DNA from: JACDCA01 sp963810305
GTDB lineage: Bacteria; Acidobacteriota; Vicinamibacteria; Vicinamibacterales; 2-12-FULL-66-21
Direction: 5' to 3'
Length of the DNA: 64,000 bases
Assembly: GCA_963810305.1 (NCBI GenBank)
Contig: CAWEMY010000013.1
Location: forward strand, 171,163-235,162
Shown: piece by piece, positions 45,714-57,809 of the stretch
Layout of the letters: each line of letters opens with the position of its first letter
Numbering within the stretch: the stretch's first letter is position 1
The notes under the pieces: generated by a model
The model's database searches: none
Seen by the model: the letters and a program-made list of their open reading frames with translations, nothing else
Told to the model about the DNA's origin: nothing
Program-made: the position numbers and the translations under genes

Positions 45714-47841
45714 TTGTCAAGGCCTATCTCATCCCGGTGGCTCTACCTGGTCGCCGGGAGCGTCGCCCTCCTGATCCTGCTCGGACTTATCGGGCGGTTT
45801 CGCCCGGTTACGCGGCCATTGCCGGCCCGCGAGATCCGGCCTCAACGTCCTGCTCGTCACGATCGACACCCTGCGCGCCGACGCCGTCGGCGTACGGCCA
45901 GCCCGGCGGTGTGACCCCCTGGATGGATCGGTTGGCGTCTGCCGGGGCGCGCTTCACGCAACGCGCACGCACACAACGTCGTCACGCTGCCGTCGCACGC
46001 GAACATCCTCTCCGGCCGGCTCCCGACCGAACACGGGGTCCGCGACAACGCCGGGTTCCGATTCCCGACATCGTTCGACACGCTCGCCACGATCCTCAAG
46101 GCGCGCGGCTATCGCACCGGCGCCTTCGTCAGCGCGTTCCCGCTCGACTCGAGGTTCGGCCTCGCGCGCGGGTTCGACGAGTACGACGACCGCTTCGCGG
46201 ATGCCGCGCGGCCCGCGTTTCTCGTCCAGGAACGCAGCGGCCCCGAGACGGTCGCGAGCGCCCGACGATGGATCGAGTCGCGCACGGAGGGCACCGTGGT
46301 TCTGCTGGGTGCACCTCTACGAGCCGCACTATCCGTACGCGCCGCCGGCAGCTCCTCGCCTCCCGATTCGGGGATCCGTACCACGGAGAGGTCAGCGCGG
46401 CCGACGCGGCGCTCCAGCCGCTGCTGGCGCCGATCCTCTCCGCCGGCCGTGACGGGCGGACGCTGGTCGTGCTGACATCCGATCACGGCGAGTCGCTCGG
46501 CGAGCACGGCGAGGCGACCCATGGCGTCTTTGCCTACGAGGCTGCCCTGAAAGTGCCGTTGATCGTCTACCAGCCGCGGCTCGTGCCCGTGGCGGTGATC
46601 GACGCGCCCGCGCAGCACATCGATCTGCTGCCGACCATTCTCGATGCCGTCGCCCTCGAATCGCCGTCAGACTCGCCGGAAGAAGTCTGCTGCCGGCGAT
46701 GACCGGCTCCCGCGAGACCACGACTGTGCCGACCTACTTCGAGGCTCTGTCGGCTTCGCTGAACAGAGGCTGGGCGCCGCTCGACGGGGTCGTCGTCGAC
46801 TCGATGAAGTATATCGAGCTGCCGATTCCCGAGTTGTACGACCTGAAGGCCGATCCGCACGAGCTCGATAATCTCGCGTCGTCTGAACCGGCCCGCGTCG
46901 AGGCGCTACGGTCGCGGCTGCAACAGCTGCGCGGCCCGCGTGCCGCCGTCGCGGCTGACCTCGAGTCGCGCGAGACGCGCGAGCGGCTGCAGAGCCTTGG
47001 ATACGTCGCTGGCGATCGGTCCGGCGCACGGACCGCCTTCACCGAGGCGGACGACCCGAAGCGCCTGATCGCGTTCGATGCGCGAGTGCAGGAGATCGTG
47101 AGCCAGTATCTCGCCGGCGATCTCCAGGGCGCACTCGCCGGTGCCGCGCGTTGCTCCGCGAGCGGCCCGACATGCCGCTGACGCTCTTCCACCTCGCGCT
47201 ACCTCGAAAGGGAGAACGGGAATCTGGAAGCCGCAATTGGCGCCCTTCGCAAGGCCATCGCGATCGTCCCCGACGACGCCGCGACGGCTGCCATGCTCGG
47301 CGCCTCGCTCACTCAGGCTGGCCGTCCGGCTGAAGCGGTCGCACTGCTGGATCCGTTCGCGCGGCGGGAGCACGCCGACCTCGAGGTGCTGACCGCTCGC
47401 GCGCTCGCGCTCGCGAAGCTGCAGCGGTTCGATGAGGCGCTGGCGGCGCTGTCGCGGGCTCGCACCGAAGATCCGTCCAACGGACGGCTGCTCCTCGAGG
47501 TGGGCACGGTCCATCTCATGGCCGGACAACGCGACCGCGCGCGGGAGGCCTGGAATCGGGCGCTCGCGCTGAATCCGAATCTGGCGCGCGTCTACACCTC
47601 GCTCGGCGTCTTGAGCCTCGAAGAGCGACGTCCCGCCGAAGCGATCGAACACTGGAAGGCCGCGACTCTCCTCGACCCACGCGAGTACCTCACGATCCTC
47701 GGCATCGGCGTGTCGCTCGCGAAAGCTGGGCAAACGGCCGAGGCCGGGGCGGCGCTCGACTTTTTCGTGGCGCATGCGCCGCCGGCGCGGTTTGCCGGCG
47801 AGCTCGAGCGAGCGCGCGCCGTGCTCGCGACGCTGCGCTAG
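45714..47841 (+). pseudogene. Membrane-anchored sulfatase/alkaline-phosphatase-like protein with TPR tail (multiply frameshifted)
   Basis: An N-terminal anchor (WLYLVAGSVALLILLGLI) is followed in shifted frames by LNVLLVTIDTLRADAVG, TLPSHANILSGRLPTEHG, the metal-site stretch TLVVLTSDHGESLGEHGEA and ELYDLKADPHELDNLAS, which define a sulfatase fold. The active-site region reads TLPSHA with Ser in place of the Cys modified to formylglycine, if the joined frame is right. From about 47150 the protein continues into TPR repeats and ends AVLATLR. Frame changes near 45845, 45885, 45965, 46310-46350, 46680, 47150 and 47200. The TTG start at 45714 is tentative. Family members hydrolyse sulfate or phosphate esters in the periplasm. 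Confidence 0.75.
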
Positions 47842-47853
47842 AATCCGGAGGTC

Positions 47854-50067
47854 GTGCAGGCCCTCGACCGACGCGTGTTATCGGGTGTGATTGTCGCGTC
47901 GATGATCCTGCTGCCGACCCGTGCACAGGCGCAGGCCGAGCCGAATCCGCTCGCCAGTCTAGCCCGGGTCGTCGCCTCCGCAGAAGGCAACCTGCGTGAG
48001 GGGGAGCGTCAGCAGGCCGAGAGTCTTTATCGGTCCGCGCTCTTCGACGCATGGATGATGCTCGGCCAGCTCCACATGGCCGCGGCGAAGATGGCCGAGG
48101 CGCGCGACGCATTCGAGCGCGCTTCGCGCGCGGTCGTCGAAGCCGATCCCGCGCTGCAGGCGCTGGCCGTCGTCGACTTGCAGACCGATCGGGCGGCGGA
48201 CGCGGTTGCCGTCCTCATCCGCCTGGCGGGCCGTCACCAGAAGGATGTCGCGCTGCAGCGGCTGCTCGCCCAGGCCTTGATGGCGAACGGGCAGCTGCCG
48301 GAAGCGGTGCAGGCGTTCGAGACGGCGCGGGCGATCGACCCGAAGGATCCCGAGCTGGCGTTCCTGCTCGGCTCGGCCTACTTGCAGGCCAAGAACCTCG
48401 CCGAAGCCGAGCGGCTATTCGCCCAGGTGATCAAGGCGCGTCCAGGTCCGGAGACGGACGTGCTGCTTGGCCGGACCTATCGCGACGCCTCACAGTACGA
48501 CCGCGCGCGGGTGGTCCTGCGTCGTGCCCTGAAGGCAGACCCCAAGATCCGGCGTGCGCACTACTACCTTGGGACGACCGCGTTCCTCGCGGAGGGGGTC
48601 CTTGGAGCCGACGAAGCGATTGGTGAGTTCAAGGCGGAGCTGCAGTCGTCCCCCCGGGACGTATTGACGAACCTGCGCCTCGGCATGGTGCTGGTCGAAG
48701 CCCGCCGCGCCGCAGAAGCACTTCCGCATCTCGACATCGCGCGGACCACCGAGCCGCCGCCGCCGGAGGCCTTCTACTATCTGGGCCGGGCGCACCTGGC
48801 GCTCGACCGGGCGCCCGAAGCCGTCGACGCGTTCCGTCGCGCGCTGTCGCTTGCTGGTGCGCTCCCGGACGACGACCCCCGCATCGGGGCCATTCACTAT
48901 CAGCTCGCGCTCGCTCTTCGCCAGTCGGGGAACGAAGCGGAAGCTGTCGGCCACTTCGACGTCGCCAGGCTCGCCTCGACGCGGAAGGCGGACACCGCTC
49001 GGGAGGCACTGGCGCGCTTCCTGTCCGACGCGGGAGACGCGAGCCGGGGCGGCGCAGTGCCGGTCGACTCGCCGCTGGGAGCGCAGACGTCCGAGCAGCG
49101 CTCCGCCGCCGAACGTCAGCTGAAGGCGACCGTCGCCCGTGCCTGTATGAATCTCGGCGTCATGCACGCGCAGGCGCAGCGGTTCTCGCGCGCCGCGGAG
49201 CTGTTCGCCGACGCCGCCGTCGCCGATCCGGAGTTTCCCCAAGTCCAGTATTCGCTTGGAGTGGCGCACTTCACCGCGCAGCAATACGACCAGGCGACCG
49301 CACCGCTGACCCGCGCGCTCACAGCCGATCCCCGAAACGCCGCGATCCGTCGCATGCTCGGACTCGCGTGGTTCCAGGTGGAGAACTACACGAAGGCCGC
49401 CGAGCTGCTCGAAGGCGATCCGGAGCGCGAATCGGAGCCGTCTCTCCAGTTCGCCTATGCGATGGCGCTGGTACGAAGCGATCGCGCCGAGCAGGCCAAG
49501 GCGATCTTCGACCGCCTCCTCACCCGCCACGGCGACAGCGCGGAGCTGCAGGTCGTGCTCGGCCAGGCGCACGCGCACCAAGGCGATTACCCGGCCGCGA
49601 TCGAATCGCTGCAACGTGCCTTGCAGCTGAAACCGACGGTGGCCGAGGCCAACACCACCCTCGGCATAATCTATTTGAAGCAGGGAAAGCTTCCCGAGGC
49701 GCGCGAGGCACTCCGGACGGAACTGGCGGCGCACCCCGACGACTTCCGCGCCCGTCAAACCCTCGCCGCGGTGCTCGAGCTGGAAGGGGAACTCGATCAA
49801 GCGCTCGACCTCCTCCGCCCTCTGGTGCGCGCACGGCCCGACTCCGCTGACAGTCGATACCTGCTCGGCAAGGTTCTCCTTGCGAAGGGAGCGGCGGCGG
49901 AGGCGGTGGAGCAACTGCGGGCAGCGGTTCGACTCGCACCCGAAGATGCGAATGGTCATTACCAGCTGGGACAGGCCTATCAGAAACTCGGACAGTCGGA
50001 GCTCGCGGAACAGCACTTCACGCTCTTCAAGCAGCTGAAGGACAAGACCCGGGGACGACGGCCATGA
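47854..50067 (+). CDS. Exported TPR-repeat protein
   Basis: 737 residues with a signal peptide (SGVIVASMILLPTRAQAQA) and about 15 tetratricopeptide units, recognisable by repeats such as AVQAFETARAIDPKDPELAFL, AIESLQRALQLKPTVAEANT and HYQLGQAYQKLGQSELAEQH. It is a protein-interaction scaffold, probably periplasmic, with no catalytic domain. GTG 47854 follows the sulfatase stop by 12 bases and its TGA overlaps the next ATG, so the sulfatase, two TPR genes and CRTAC1-like gene form one operon. Intact. Confidence 0.88.
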   Translation: MQALDRRVLSGVIVASMILLPTRAQAQAEPNPLASLARVVASAEGNLREGERQQAESLYRSALFDAWMMLGQLHMAAAKMAEARDAFERASRAVVEADPALQALAVVDLQTDRAADAVAVLIRLAGRHQKDVALQRLLAQALMANGQLPEAVQAFETARAIDPKDPELAFLLGSAYLQAKNLAEAERLFAQVIKARPGPETDVLLGRTYRDASQYDRARVVLRRALKADPKIRRAHYYLGTTAFLAEGVLGADEAIGEFKAELQSSPRDVLTNLRLGMVLVEARRAAEALPHLDIARTTEPPPPEAFYYLGRAHLALDRAPEAVDAFRRALSLAGALPDDDPRIGAIHYQLALALRQSGNEAEAVGHFDVARLASTRKADTAREALARFLSDAGDASRGGAVPVDSPLGAQTSEQRSAAERQLKATVARACMNLGVMHAQAQRFSRAAELFADAAVADPEFPQVQYSLGVAHFTAQQYDQATAPLTRALTADPRNAAIRRMLGLAWFQVENYTKAAELLEGDPERESEPSLQFAYAMALVRSDRAEQAKAIFDRLLTRHGDSAELQVVLGQAHAHQGDYPAAIESLQRALQLKPTVAEANTTLGIIYLKQGKLPEAREALRTELAAHPDDFRARQTLAAVLELEGELDQALDLLRPLVRARPDSADSRYLLGKVLLAKGAAAEAVEQLRAAVRLAPEDANGHYQLGQAYQKLGQSELAEQHFTLFKQLKDKTRGRRP

Positions 50068-50995
50068 GCGCACTGCTCTTGGTACTAATGCTCGGCGCGG
50101 CCGGACAACAGGAGCCGCGTGCGACAGCGCTCCAGCGAGCGCACCAGGAGTTGACGGCCGGGCGTCGTGTCGAAGCGAAGCGGCTGCTCGCTGATGCGGC
50201 CGAACGCTTTCGTTCCGTTCAGGCCATGCTCCTGCTCTCGCGCCTGCAGTCAGAAGACGGCGATGCGGCGGGCGCCCTGGATACCCTGCGCAAGGCGCGC
50301 GCGCTGGCGCCCAACTCGGAAGAGGTCCTGAGCGCCTTTGCCCAGATGTCCCTCGCCGCCGGCGCACCAATCCCGGCGGCAGTGACACTCGAAGCGCTGA
50401 AGCGCATGTGCCCGGGCGTGATGCAGTATCACTATCTCCTCGGGGTTGCGCTGTTGCGCGTCGGCGAGCGCCTGCGCGCCGTGAGCGCACTGCAGGCGGC
50501 GGAGCAGCTCGAACCGAACCGCGCACTGACGCTGCTGGCGCTCGGCATTGCGCACAACACCCTGCAGCAGTACGCTGACGCCAGACGGGCTCTGGCCCGG
50601 GCGGTCGAACTCGATCCGGGGAACGTCGACACGCAGGCCGCCCTTGCGGAAGCCGAACAGGGTCTGGGCGAGCTCGACGCCGCCGCGAAGCATGTCCAGC
50701 AGGTGCTCGCGAGGGCACCACAGCATGCAACGGCAAATCTGGTCGCCGGCCTGATCGCGATGGATCGCTCGCAATACCCGGACGCGCGCGCCGCTTTCGA
50801 GCGCGCGGTGCAGGCGAACCCGCTCATGTTCAAGGCGCACTATCAGTTGAGTCTGGCCTGTGCCCGTCTCGGCGACGAGGCCGCCGCCAGCCGTACCTCG
50901 AACGCTACCGGCAGACGCTGCGGGGAGTGCAGAAGATGATCGACGAGCTGAGATTGGCCACCGGTCCGAGCGGCACGGATCCAGTCCGCCGATGA
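50064..50995 (+). CDS. Exported TPR-repeat protein (one frameshift)
   Basis: About 310 residues with a short leader (SALLLVLMLGAAGQQ) and six or more TPR units (AAGALDTLRKARALAPNSEE, ARRALARAVELDPGNVDTQA). Near 50885 the frame changes: the true C-terminus is YLERYRQTLRGVQKMIDEL to PSGTDPVRR with TGA at 50993-50995, overlapping the next ATG at 50992. Start ATG 50064 overlaps the upstream TPR gene. Role as for its neighbour: an interaction scaffold. Confidence 0.82.
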
Positions 50996-52651
50996 CACGC
51001 GCATTCGCCAGTCTGCTCGCGCTCGCGCTCGCCCAGGGCTCCATGCCCGGGAACAACGGCGGATTCCGCGACGTCACCCCCGAAACCGGAGTGACATTCG
51101 TCCATCACGCCGACCCCGAAAAGAAGTACATCGTCGAATCGATGAGCGGCGGCGTCGCGCTGTTCGACTACGACAACGACGGGCGCCTCGACATCTACTT
51201 CGTGGATTCGCTGACGGTGGAGACCGCCAACGATCCGCAACAGGCGCGTAGCGCGCTCTACCGGAATCTCGGCGGTTTCAAGTTCAGCGATGTCACTGAC
51301 AAGGCCGGTGTCGGCCACCCTGGCTGGGGCATGGGCGTCTGCACCGCGGACGTCGACGCCGACGGGTGGGAGGACTTGTACGTCACCGCACTCGGCGGCA
51401 ACAAGCTCTATCGCAACAATCACGATGGGACGTTCACCGACGTGACGGAGCGGGCCGGCGTCGCTGGCGGGGGCTGGGCGGCCGGCTGCGGATTCGCCGA
51501 CTACGATCGCGATGGCGACCTCGATCTCTTCGTCACCCGGTACGTGAAGATCGATCTGAAGCAGCTGCCGCAGTTCGGGCGTGACAAGACCTGCCAGTAC
51601 GGCGGTGTGCCGGTGCAGTGCGGGCCGCGCGGCCTGCCGGGCGATTCCGATTTGCTCTTCAGGAACGAGGGCAATCTGCGCTTCGCCGAGGTCTCGGCCG
51701 CGGCCGGTGTCGGGGACGCGAGCGGATTCTTCGGTCTCGGCATCGCCTGGTTCGACTATAACGAGGACGGCTGGCCGGACCTCTTCGTGGCCAACGATGC
51801 GGGAGCAAACTTCCTCTATCGCAACGAGAAGAACGGCACATTCAAAGAGGTCGGGTTTCCGATGGGACTGGCGGTGAGCCAGGACGGCGCCGAGCAGGGC
51901 AGCATGGGCGTCGCGGTGGCGGACTACGACAATACCGGACGCTTCGGCATCCTGGTCACGAACTTCTCGGAGGAGTACAACGCCCTGCACCGCAACGAGG
52001 GGCCGCATTTCAGCGATGTCTCGTTCAAGTCGAAGATTGCCGCCGTCAGCCTGCCGTTCGTCGGATGGGGGACGGCGTTCTTCGATTACGACAACGACAA
52101 CTTGCTGGACCTTATCGTCGTGAACGGTCACGTCTATCCGCAGCTCGACAAAGTGAAGCTCGGTGGCTCGGCAGGATACCGGCAGCGCAAGCTGCTCCAT
52201 CGCAACCGCGGTGACGGCACGTTCGAGGAAGTGGCGGCGAAGTTCGGTCAAACGTTGATGGAGGAGCGCGTCACCCGCGGGCTCGCGGTGGGCGACCTCG
52301 ACGACGATGGCCGTCTGGATATCGTGACCAACGATCTCGACGGTGCGCCGCAGATCATCCGGAACGAGATCGCGGCTCCGGGCAACTGGCTGCTCGTCAG
52401 GCTCAAGGGACGAGGCCTCAACACCGGAGCGATAGGAGCGGTCGTCACCGCGCGCGCAGGCGGCCTGGTTCAGAAGCGTCTCGTGCAGAGCGGGAGCAGC
52501 TACATCTCGCAGGAAGACAAGCGGCTGCACTTCGGCCTCGGCAGGGCCAGAGCAGGTCGATTCGCTCGAGGTGACCTGGCCTGACGGGACGAAGACGACG
52601 CGGCAGAACGTCAAGGCCAACCAGCGGATCGAGATCGCGCAGGCGCAGTGA
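50992..52651 (+). CDS. CRTAC1/ASPIC-UnbV protein with FG-GAP repeats (one frameshift)
   Basis: Exported protein with leader RAFASLLALALAQGS. It has a beta-propeller of FG-GAP/VCBS repeats with calcium-binding loops: DYDNDGRLDIYFVD, DVDADGWEDLYVT, DYDRDGDLDLFVTRY, DYNEDGWPDLFVANDAG, DYDNDNLLDLIVVNG and DLDDDGRLDIVTNDL. The C-terminal ASPIC/UnbV domain begins NWLLVRLKGRGLNTGAIGA; a shift near 52545 moves its end (VTWPDGTKTTRQNVKANQRI) to another frame, stopping at 52651. Such proteins are abundant in Acidobacteriota and are thought to mediate adhesion or surface assembly. Last gene of the sulfatase/TPR operon. Confidence 0.87.
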
Positions 52652-52678
52652 TCAGAGAGTCGCACGTGCACGTGCACG

Positions 52679-53618
52679 TCAGTCGCGTACTTCGCGCGAG
52701 CGAGGTCCTTCCAGCCCACCAGCACGAACCGCTGCTCGCGGAGGAAGTCGCGGAAACGAGCGCTCTTCACCAGCTCCAGATCGTTCTGACGCCATGCCGC
52801 CCCCCAGTCAGGGTGATCGAAGGTGGCGCCCCGCATCTCCTCGTCGTCGTACGCGAGATGCACGATCAGCTGATAGACGCCGGGCGGAAGCGGCGCCAGC
52901 ATCTTCTCGTAGGCCTGCGGCCACTGCCTCTTTCGCGACGCCCGGGGCAATCGAGACGACGCGATCGATGACCGCATCGGCCTGCGCCGCCTGTCGCCCA
53001 GGCGGCCTGCTCTCCGCCGCGTTCGCCGAGCCGCTCCATCAGCACCGGCAGACCGTATGCGGCTCCGAGCTTGCGATAGACCTCGAAGAACTCCGCCGTG
53101 CGGAAGAGCGTGGCCATGTGGGAATCGAGATGCGTGAGCGTCACCCCGGCGTCGCGAGCGCGGTCGATCTGCGCGCGCAGCTCGCGATCGATCTCGGCGG
53201 GACGCGCGCGCGCCACCACGTCGGTCTCGAGCAGCGGGAAGTAGCCCTCGCGGTCGAGCAGTGAGGCCAGGCGGCTTCACGCGGACCGACCGGTCCCCAC
53301 CGAAAACCGGTCCACTCGCTGTTGAGCGCCAGATGGATGCCGAGGTCCGCATCCGGATGCGCGCGCGCCCAGCGCGCGACCTCGGGAAACCACGGGCAGG
53401 GAACGAGGATGCTTGCCGACGTGATCCAGCCGTTCTCGAAGGCCTCGAACGTCGCCCGGTTCACCGAGTGCGACATCCCGAGATCGTCGGCGTGAATGAC
53501 CAGCATCCTCGCGTCTGCAGGGTGGCCGAGCCGCTCCTGCAGCGTTGGACCGTCTTCCGCGGTTCCCGCCGCTACCAGCGCGAGGCGCGACGATTCCCGC
53601 CAGCCTGGCTGACAGCAT
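52679..53618 (-). pseudogene. ChbG/YdjC-type carbohydrate deacetylase (frameshifted)
   Basis: ARMLVIHADDLGMSHSVNRA, ARAHPDADLGIHLALNSEW and GVTLTHLDSHMATLFRT are the hallmark DD and HxH metal motifs of the ChbG/HpnK/YdjC deacetylase family, preceded by a leader. The C-terminal part LPPGVYQLIVHLAYDDEEM and WRQNDLELVKSARFRDFLRE is typical. Frame changes lie near 53586, 53275, 52995, 52915 and 52695, and the likely stop is the TGA at 52679-52681. ATG 53618 follows the GH3 stop by 15 bases, so it is the third gene of the ROK operon. Expected role: deacetylation of an acetylated oligosaccharide before or with GH3 cleavage. Confidence 0.75.
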
Positions 53619-53633
53619 GGTAGGCAGCTCCGT

Positions 53634-55478
<1,845 letters not shown>

Positions 55479-55482
<4 letters not shown>

Positions 55483-56719
55483 AACGCTGTCGCTCCTTTC
55501 TTGACGGACGGATGATGCGTCCGGCGACCGAGCTCGCGGCGAACTCGCTCCCGCGCCTCGCGGATCGCGACGAGCAGACTACCCCAGAGCGGCGCATCCT
55601 TGTCGAGATCGGACGCAACCACCGCCGGCGGCGTGGGGATGATCCGTCCGACGATCTGACGCACTCGCCGAAGCAGCGGTTCCCCCTGCATGCCGAGCGC
55701 GCCACCGAGGACGACGAGCGAGGGATCCAGGACGCAGGACACGTTGGCGGCGGCGATCCCGACAAGCGTGCTCACCTCCTCGACGATGGTGTGCGCGTCG
55801 CAGTCGCCCTCCGTCGCCGCCCGGAACAGGTCCGGCAGCCAGTCAGACGCATTGTCCGACCGGCGCCAACGGGCACGGAGCGCTCCGAGTCCCGCGAGGG
55901 ACTCGAGACATCCCCGCGTTGCGAAGTCCACGTCCACGAACTGCGGTCCCATGCACATCAGGCCAATTTCGCCGGCGAGCGCGTGATGACCGTGGTGAAG
56001 ATGCCCGTTGACCAGGATCCCGGCGCCGATGCCGGTCCCGAATGAGAGGAAGACGCAGTTGTCGTGCTCGCGCGCCGCGCCTTTCCAATGTTCGCCAAGC
56101 ACCGCGAGGTTGACGTCGTTTTCCACGACCACCGGCGCGTCCAGCGCCGTGCGGAGGATGGCGGCGACGGGCACGCGCAATCCCACCCCGGCAGATTCGG
56201 CGCGAGCGCGACGATCGTGCCCGTAGCCGGGTCGACAGCGGCGGGCGCACCGGCACCAACGGCAAGCAGACGGCTGAACGGCACATCGGCTGCGCGCAGG
56301 AGCTCCCGCGTCTCGTGCGCGAGTGCGTTGAGCAAGGCGCGAGGCTCTTTGTCCTCGGGGGTGTTCACATTGCGACGCCCCAAGAGCTCGCCCCGCAGGT
56401 CTGCCACAGCGAGCCGTGTCCGGGTGGGGCCAAGATCGATGGCGGCCACGAACCCGTGCCGCCGGTTGAACTCCATGTGACCCGGACGGCGCCCGCCACG
56501 CGACGGGCCGGAGCCCAGATCGGTAAGCAGATCCGCGCGGATCAGCGACGTGGCGAGGCTGCCGACCGTGGGGGCGGATAGACCCGTCGCCTCGATCAGC
56601 TCGGCGCGCGTGAACGCGCCTTCGCGTGCCATCGCGGCAGCCAGCACGCGCTCGAGGTTCAGCCGGCGCAGGTGGGCTGCGTCGCGCGCGCCCTCCACCG
56701 ACGGTCCGGGGTGCCTCAT
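55479..56719 (-). CDS. ROK-family transcriptional regulator (one frameshift)
   Basis: N-terminal winged helix (LERVLAAAMAREGAFTRAEL, IEATGLSAPTVGSLATSLIR) joined to a ROK sugar-kinase-like domain (FVAAIDLGPTRTRLAVADL, VVVENDVNLAVLGEHWKGA, FLSFGTGIGAGILVNGHL and the HALAGEIGLMCMG segment). The zinc cluster CxCGxxGCxE of many ROK repressors is changed to a FATRGCLESL-like stretch. One frame change near 56185 splits the protein. It heads an operon with GH3 and ChbG genes and is divergent from the GH2 remnant; a candidate operator lies between them. Likely a sugar-responsive repressor of both arms. Confidence 0.85.
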
Positions 56720-56741
56720 TGATGAATCCGCCTGACCCGCA

Positions 56742-56762
56742 TTATTTAATCATCTTAACTAA
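56742..56762. promoter_or_regulatory. Candidate ROK (XylR/NagC-type) operator
   Basis: Inverted repeat TTATTTAA / TTAACTAA (7 of 8 matching) with a 5-base spacer, strongly AT-rich in a GC-rich context, 23 bases upstream of the ROK start and 50 before the GH2 remnant. Confidence 0.5.
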
Positions 56763-56812
56763 GTCTTGCGAACTGGCGGCACTCCGATTAACCTCCCCGC
56801 CACGGAGGACTC

Positions 56813-57733
56813 ATGCGGCTGGTCGTCTCGATGCTCGGCGTGTTGTGGTGCGGGTTCGCGGGTCCCCTTCAGGCGCAGCCCACCAGGATCGCTTTGCAGG
56901 AAGGATGGACGCTTCAGTCCTCCGCGGTCGTCAGGGCGGGGGGTGCAGCGCTCTCCTCGGGAGGGGTCGACACCAGCGGGTGGTACCGGGTCGAGGTGCC
57001 CAATACGGTCGTTGGCGCGCTCGTGGAAATCGGCCAGTATCCCGATCCGTACTTCGGGATGAACCGCTCCACGTCCAGTACCTGGTACGACGACCGTAGT
57101 GTGGCCGTGGTGAACGACCGTCACGAAGCGGCGAAGGGGCTCACGGTGTCGGCGCGAGTGCTCGATCTCAACCTGCGTGAAACGTTCTCGAATACCGCGA
57201 CGATCGACGTGACAGCCGACGGCGTCACGCGGGCATTTACCATTCCGCAGCCGCCGCCAGACCCGGCGACGACCTACTTCGTCAGGCTGACGCTCGCCGA
57301 CTCGAGCGGCGCACAGGTATCGACGAACTTCTACTGGCTGTCGTCACGTCCCGACGAACTCGACTGGGCCGGCACGAAGTGGTACTACACGCCGACCAGG
57401 CGCCACGCTGATCTCACCGCGGTCACACGCCTCCCCGCGACCCGCCTCGCGATCGCGACCGAGCCCTCGAAGGGGGAGCGAGACGAGGATGCGCGGGTGG
57501 TAGTCGTCGAGAACACAGGGACCGCGCTCGCCTTTCAGATCCACCTGCTGCTGGTCGACGCGGCATCGGGCGACGAGCTGTTGCCCGTCTTCTGGGACGC
57601 CAACTACTTCGAGCTGCTGCCAGGCGAAAAGCGCCGCATCCGCGTCAGCTACCCGCGCCCGCAGGGCGGCAGGGCGCTGCGGATCGAGGCGGAGGCCTGG
57701 AACGTGTCGCGCGCGGCGTTCGAGGTCCGGTGA
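56813..57733 (+). CDS. GH2-family hydrolase remnant with large internal deletion
   Basis: 306 residues with a signal peptide (VSMLGVLWCGFAGPLQAQ). Residues 20-85 match the N-terminal sugar-binding domain of exo-beta-glucosaminidase/mannosidase-like GH2 enzymes (GWTLQSSAVVRAGG, DPYFGMN). The next residues jump to the C-terminal Ig-like domain (DDRSVAVVNDRHEAAKGLTV, then FYWLSSRPDELDWAGTKWYY and a final all-beta domain). The catalytic TIM barrel of several hundred residues is missing. At the junction (57055-57090) another frame reads EPLHVQY, the segment that normally precedes DDRSV. So the product as read cannot hydrolyse glycosides; it may be a pseudogene, a lectin-like remnant or an assembly artefact. 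Confidence 0.8.
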   Translation: MRLVVSMLGVLWCGFAGPLQAQPTRIALQEGWTLQSSAVVRAGGAALSSGGVDTSGWYRVEVPNTVVGALVEIGQYPDPYFGMNRSTSSTWYDDRSVAVVNDRHEAAKGLTVSARVLDLNLRETFSNTATIDVTADGVTRAFTIPQPPPDPATTYFVRLTLADSSGAQVSTNFYWLSSRPDELDWAGTKWYYTPTRRHADLTAVTRLPATRLAIATEPSKGERDEDARVVVVENTGTALAFQIHLLLVDAASGDELLPVFWDANYFELLPGEKRRIRVSYPRPQGGRALRIEAEAWNVSRAAFEVR

Positions 57734-57745
57734 CGCCCGCCTACG

Positions 57746-57764
57746 CGCCGAAGGCGCTTCGGCG
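57746..57764. repeat. Short hairpin repeat downstream of GH2 remnant
   Basis: CGCCGAA / TTCGGCG perfect stem with a 5-base loop, followed by further CG-rich inverted sequence up to 57795. No T-run. It may be a REP-like element or an attenuating hairpin before the permease gene. Confidence 0.5.
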
Positions 57765-57809
57765 AGGTCTCGCCGGAGCTTTCAGCGAAGGCGGAGAAGG
57801 GCGGGAACC

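Noticed and set aside
48490..50736. 748-codon minus-strand open frame
   Set aside because: Antisense to the two TPR genes, which have repeats and signal peptides; no domain in the antisense product.
52660..52680. GCACGT hexamer repeated three times
   Set aside because: Too short to call a repeat array; it lies at the poorly defined end of the ChbG-like gene.
50905..53352. 815-codon minus-strand open frame
   Set aside because: Mostly antisense to the FG-GAP repeats; its 3' end only captures part of the ChbG-like gene frame.
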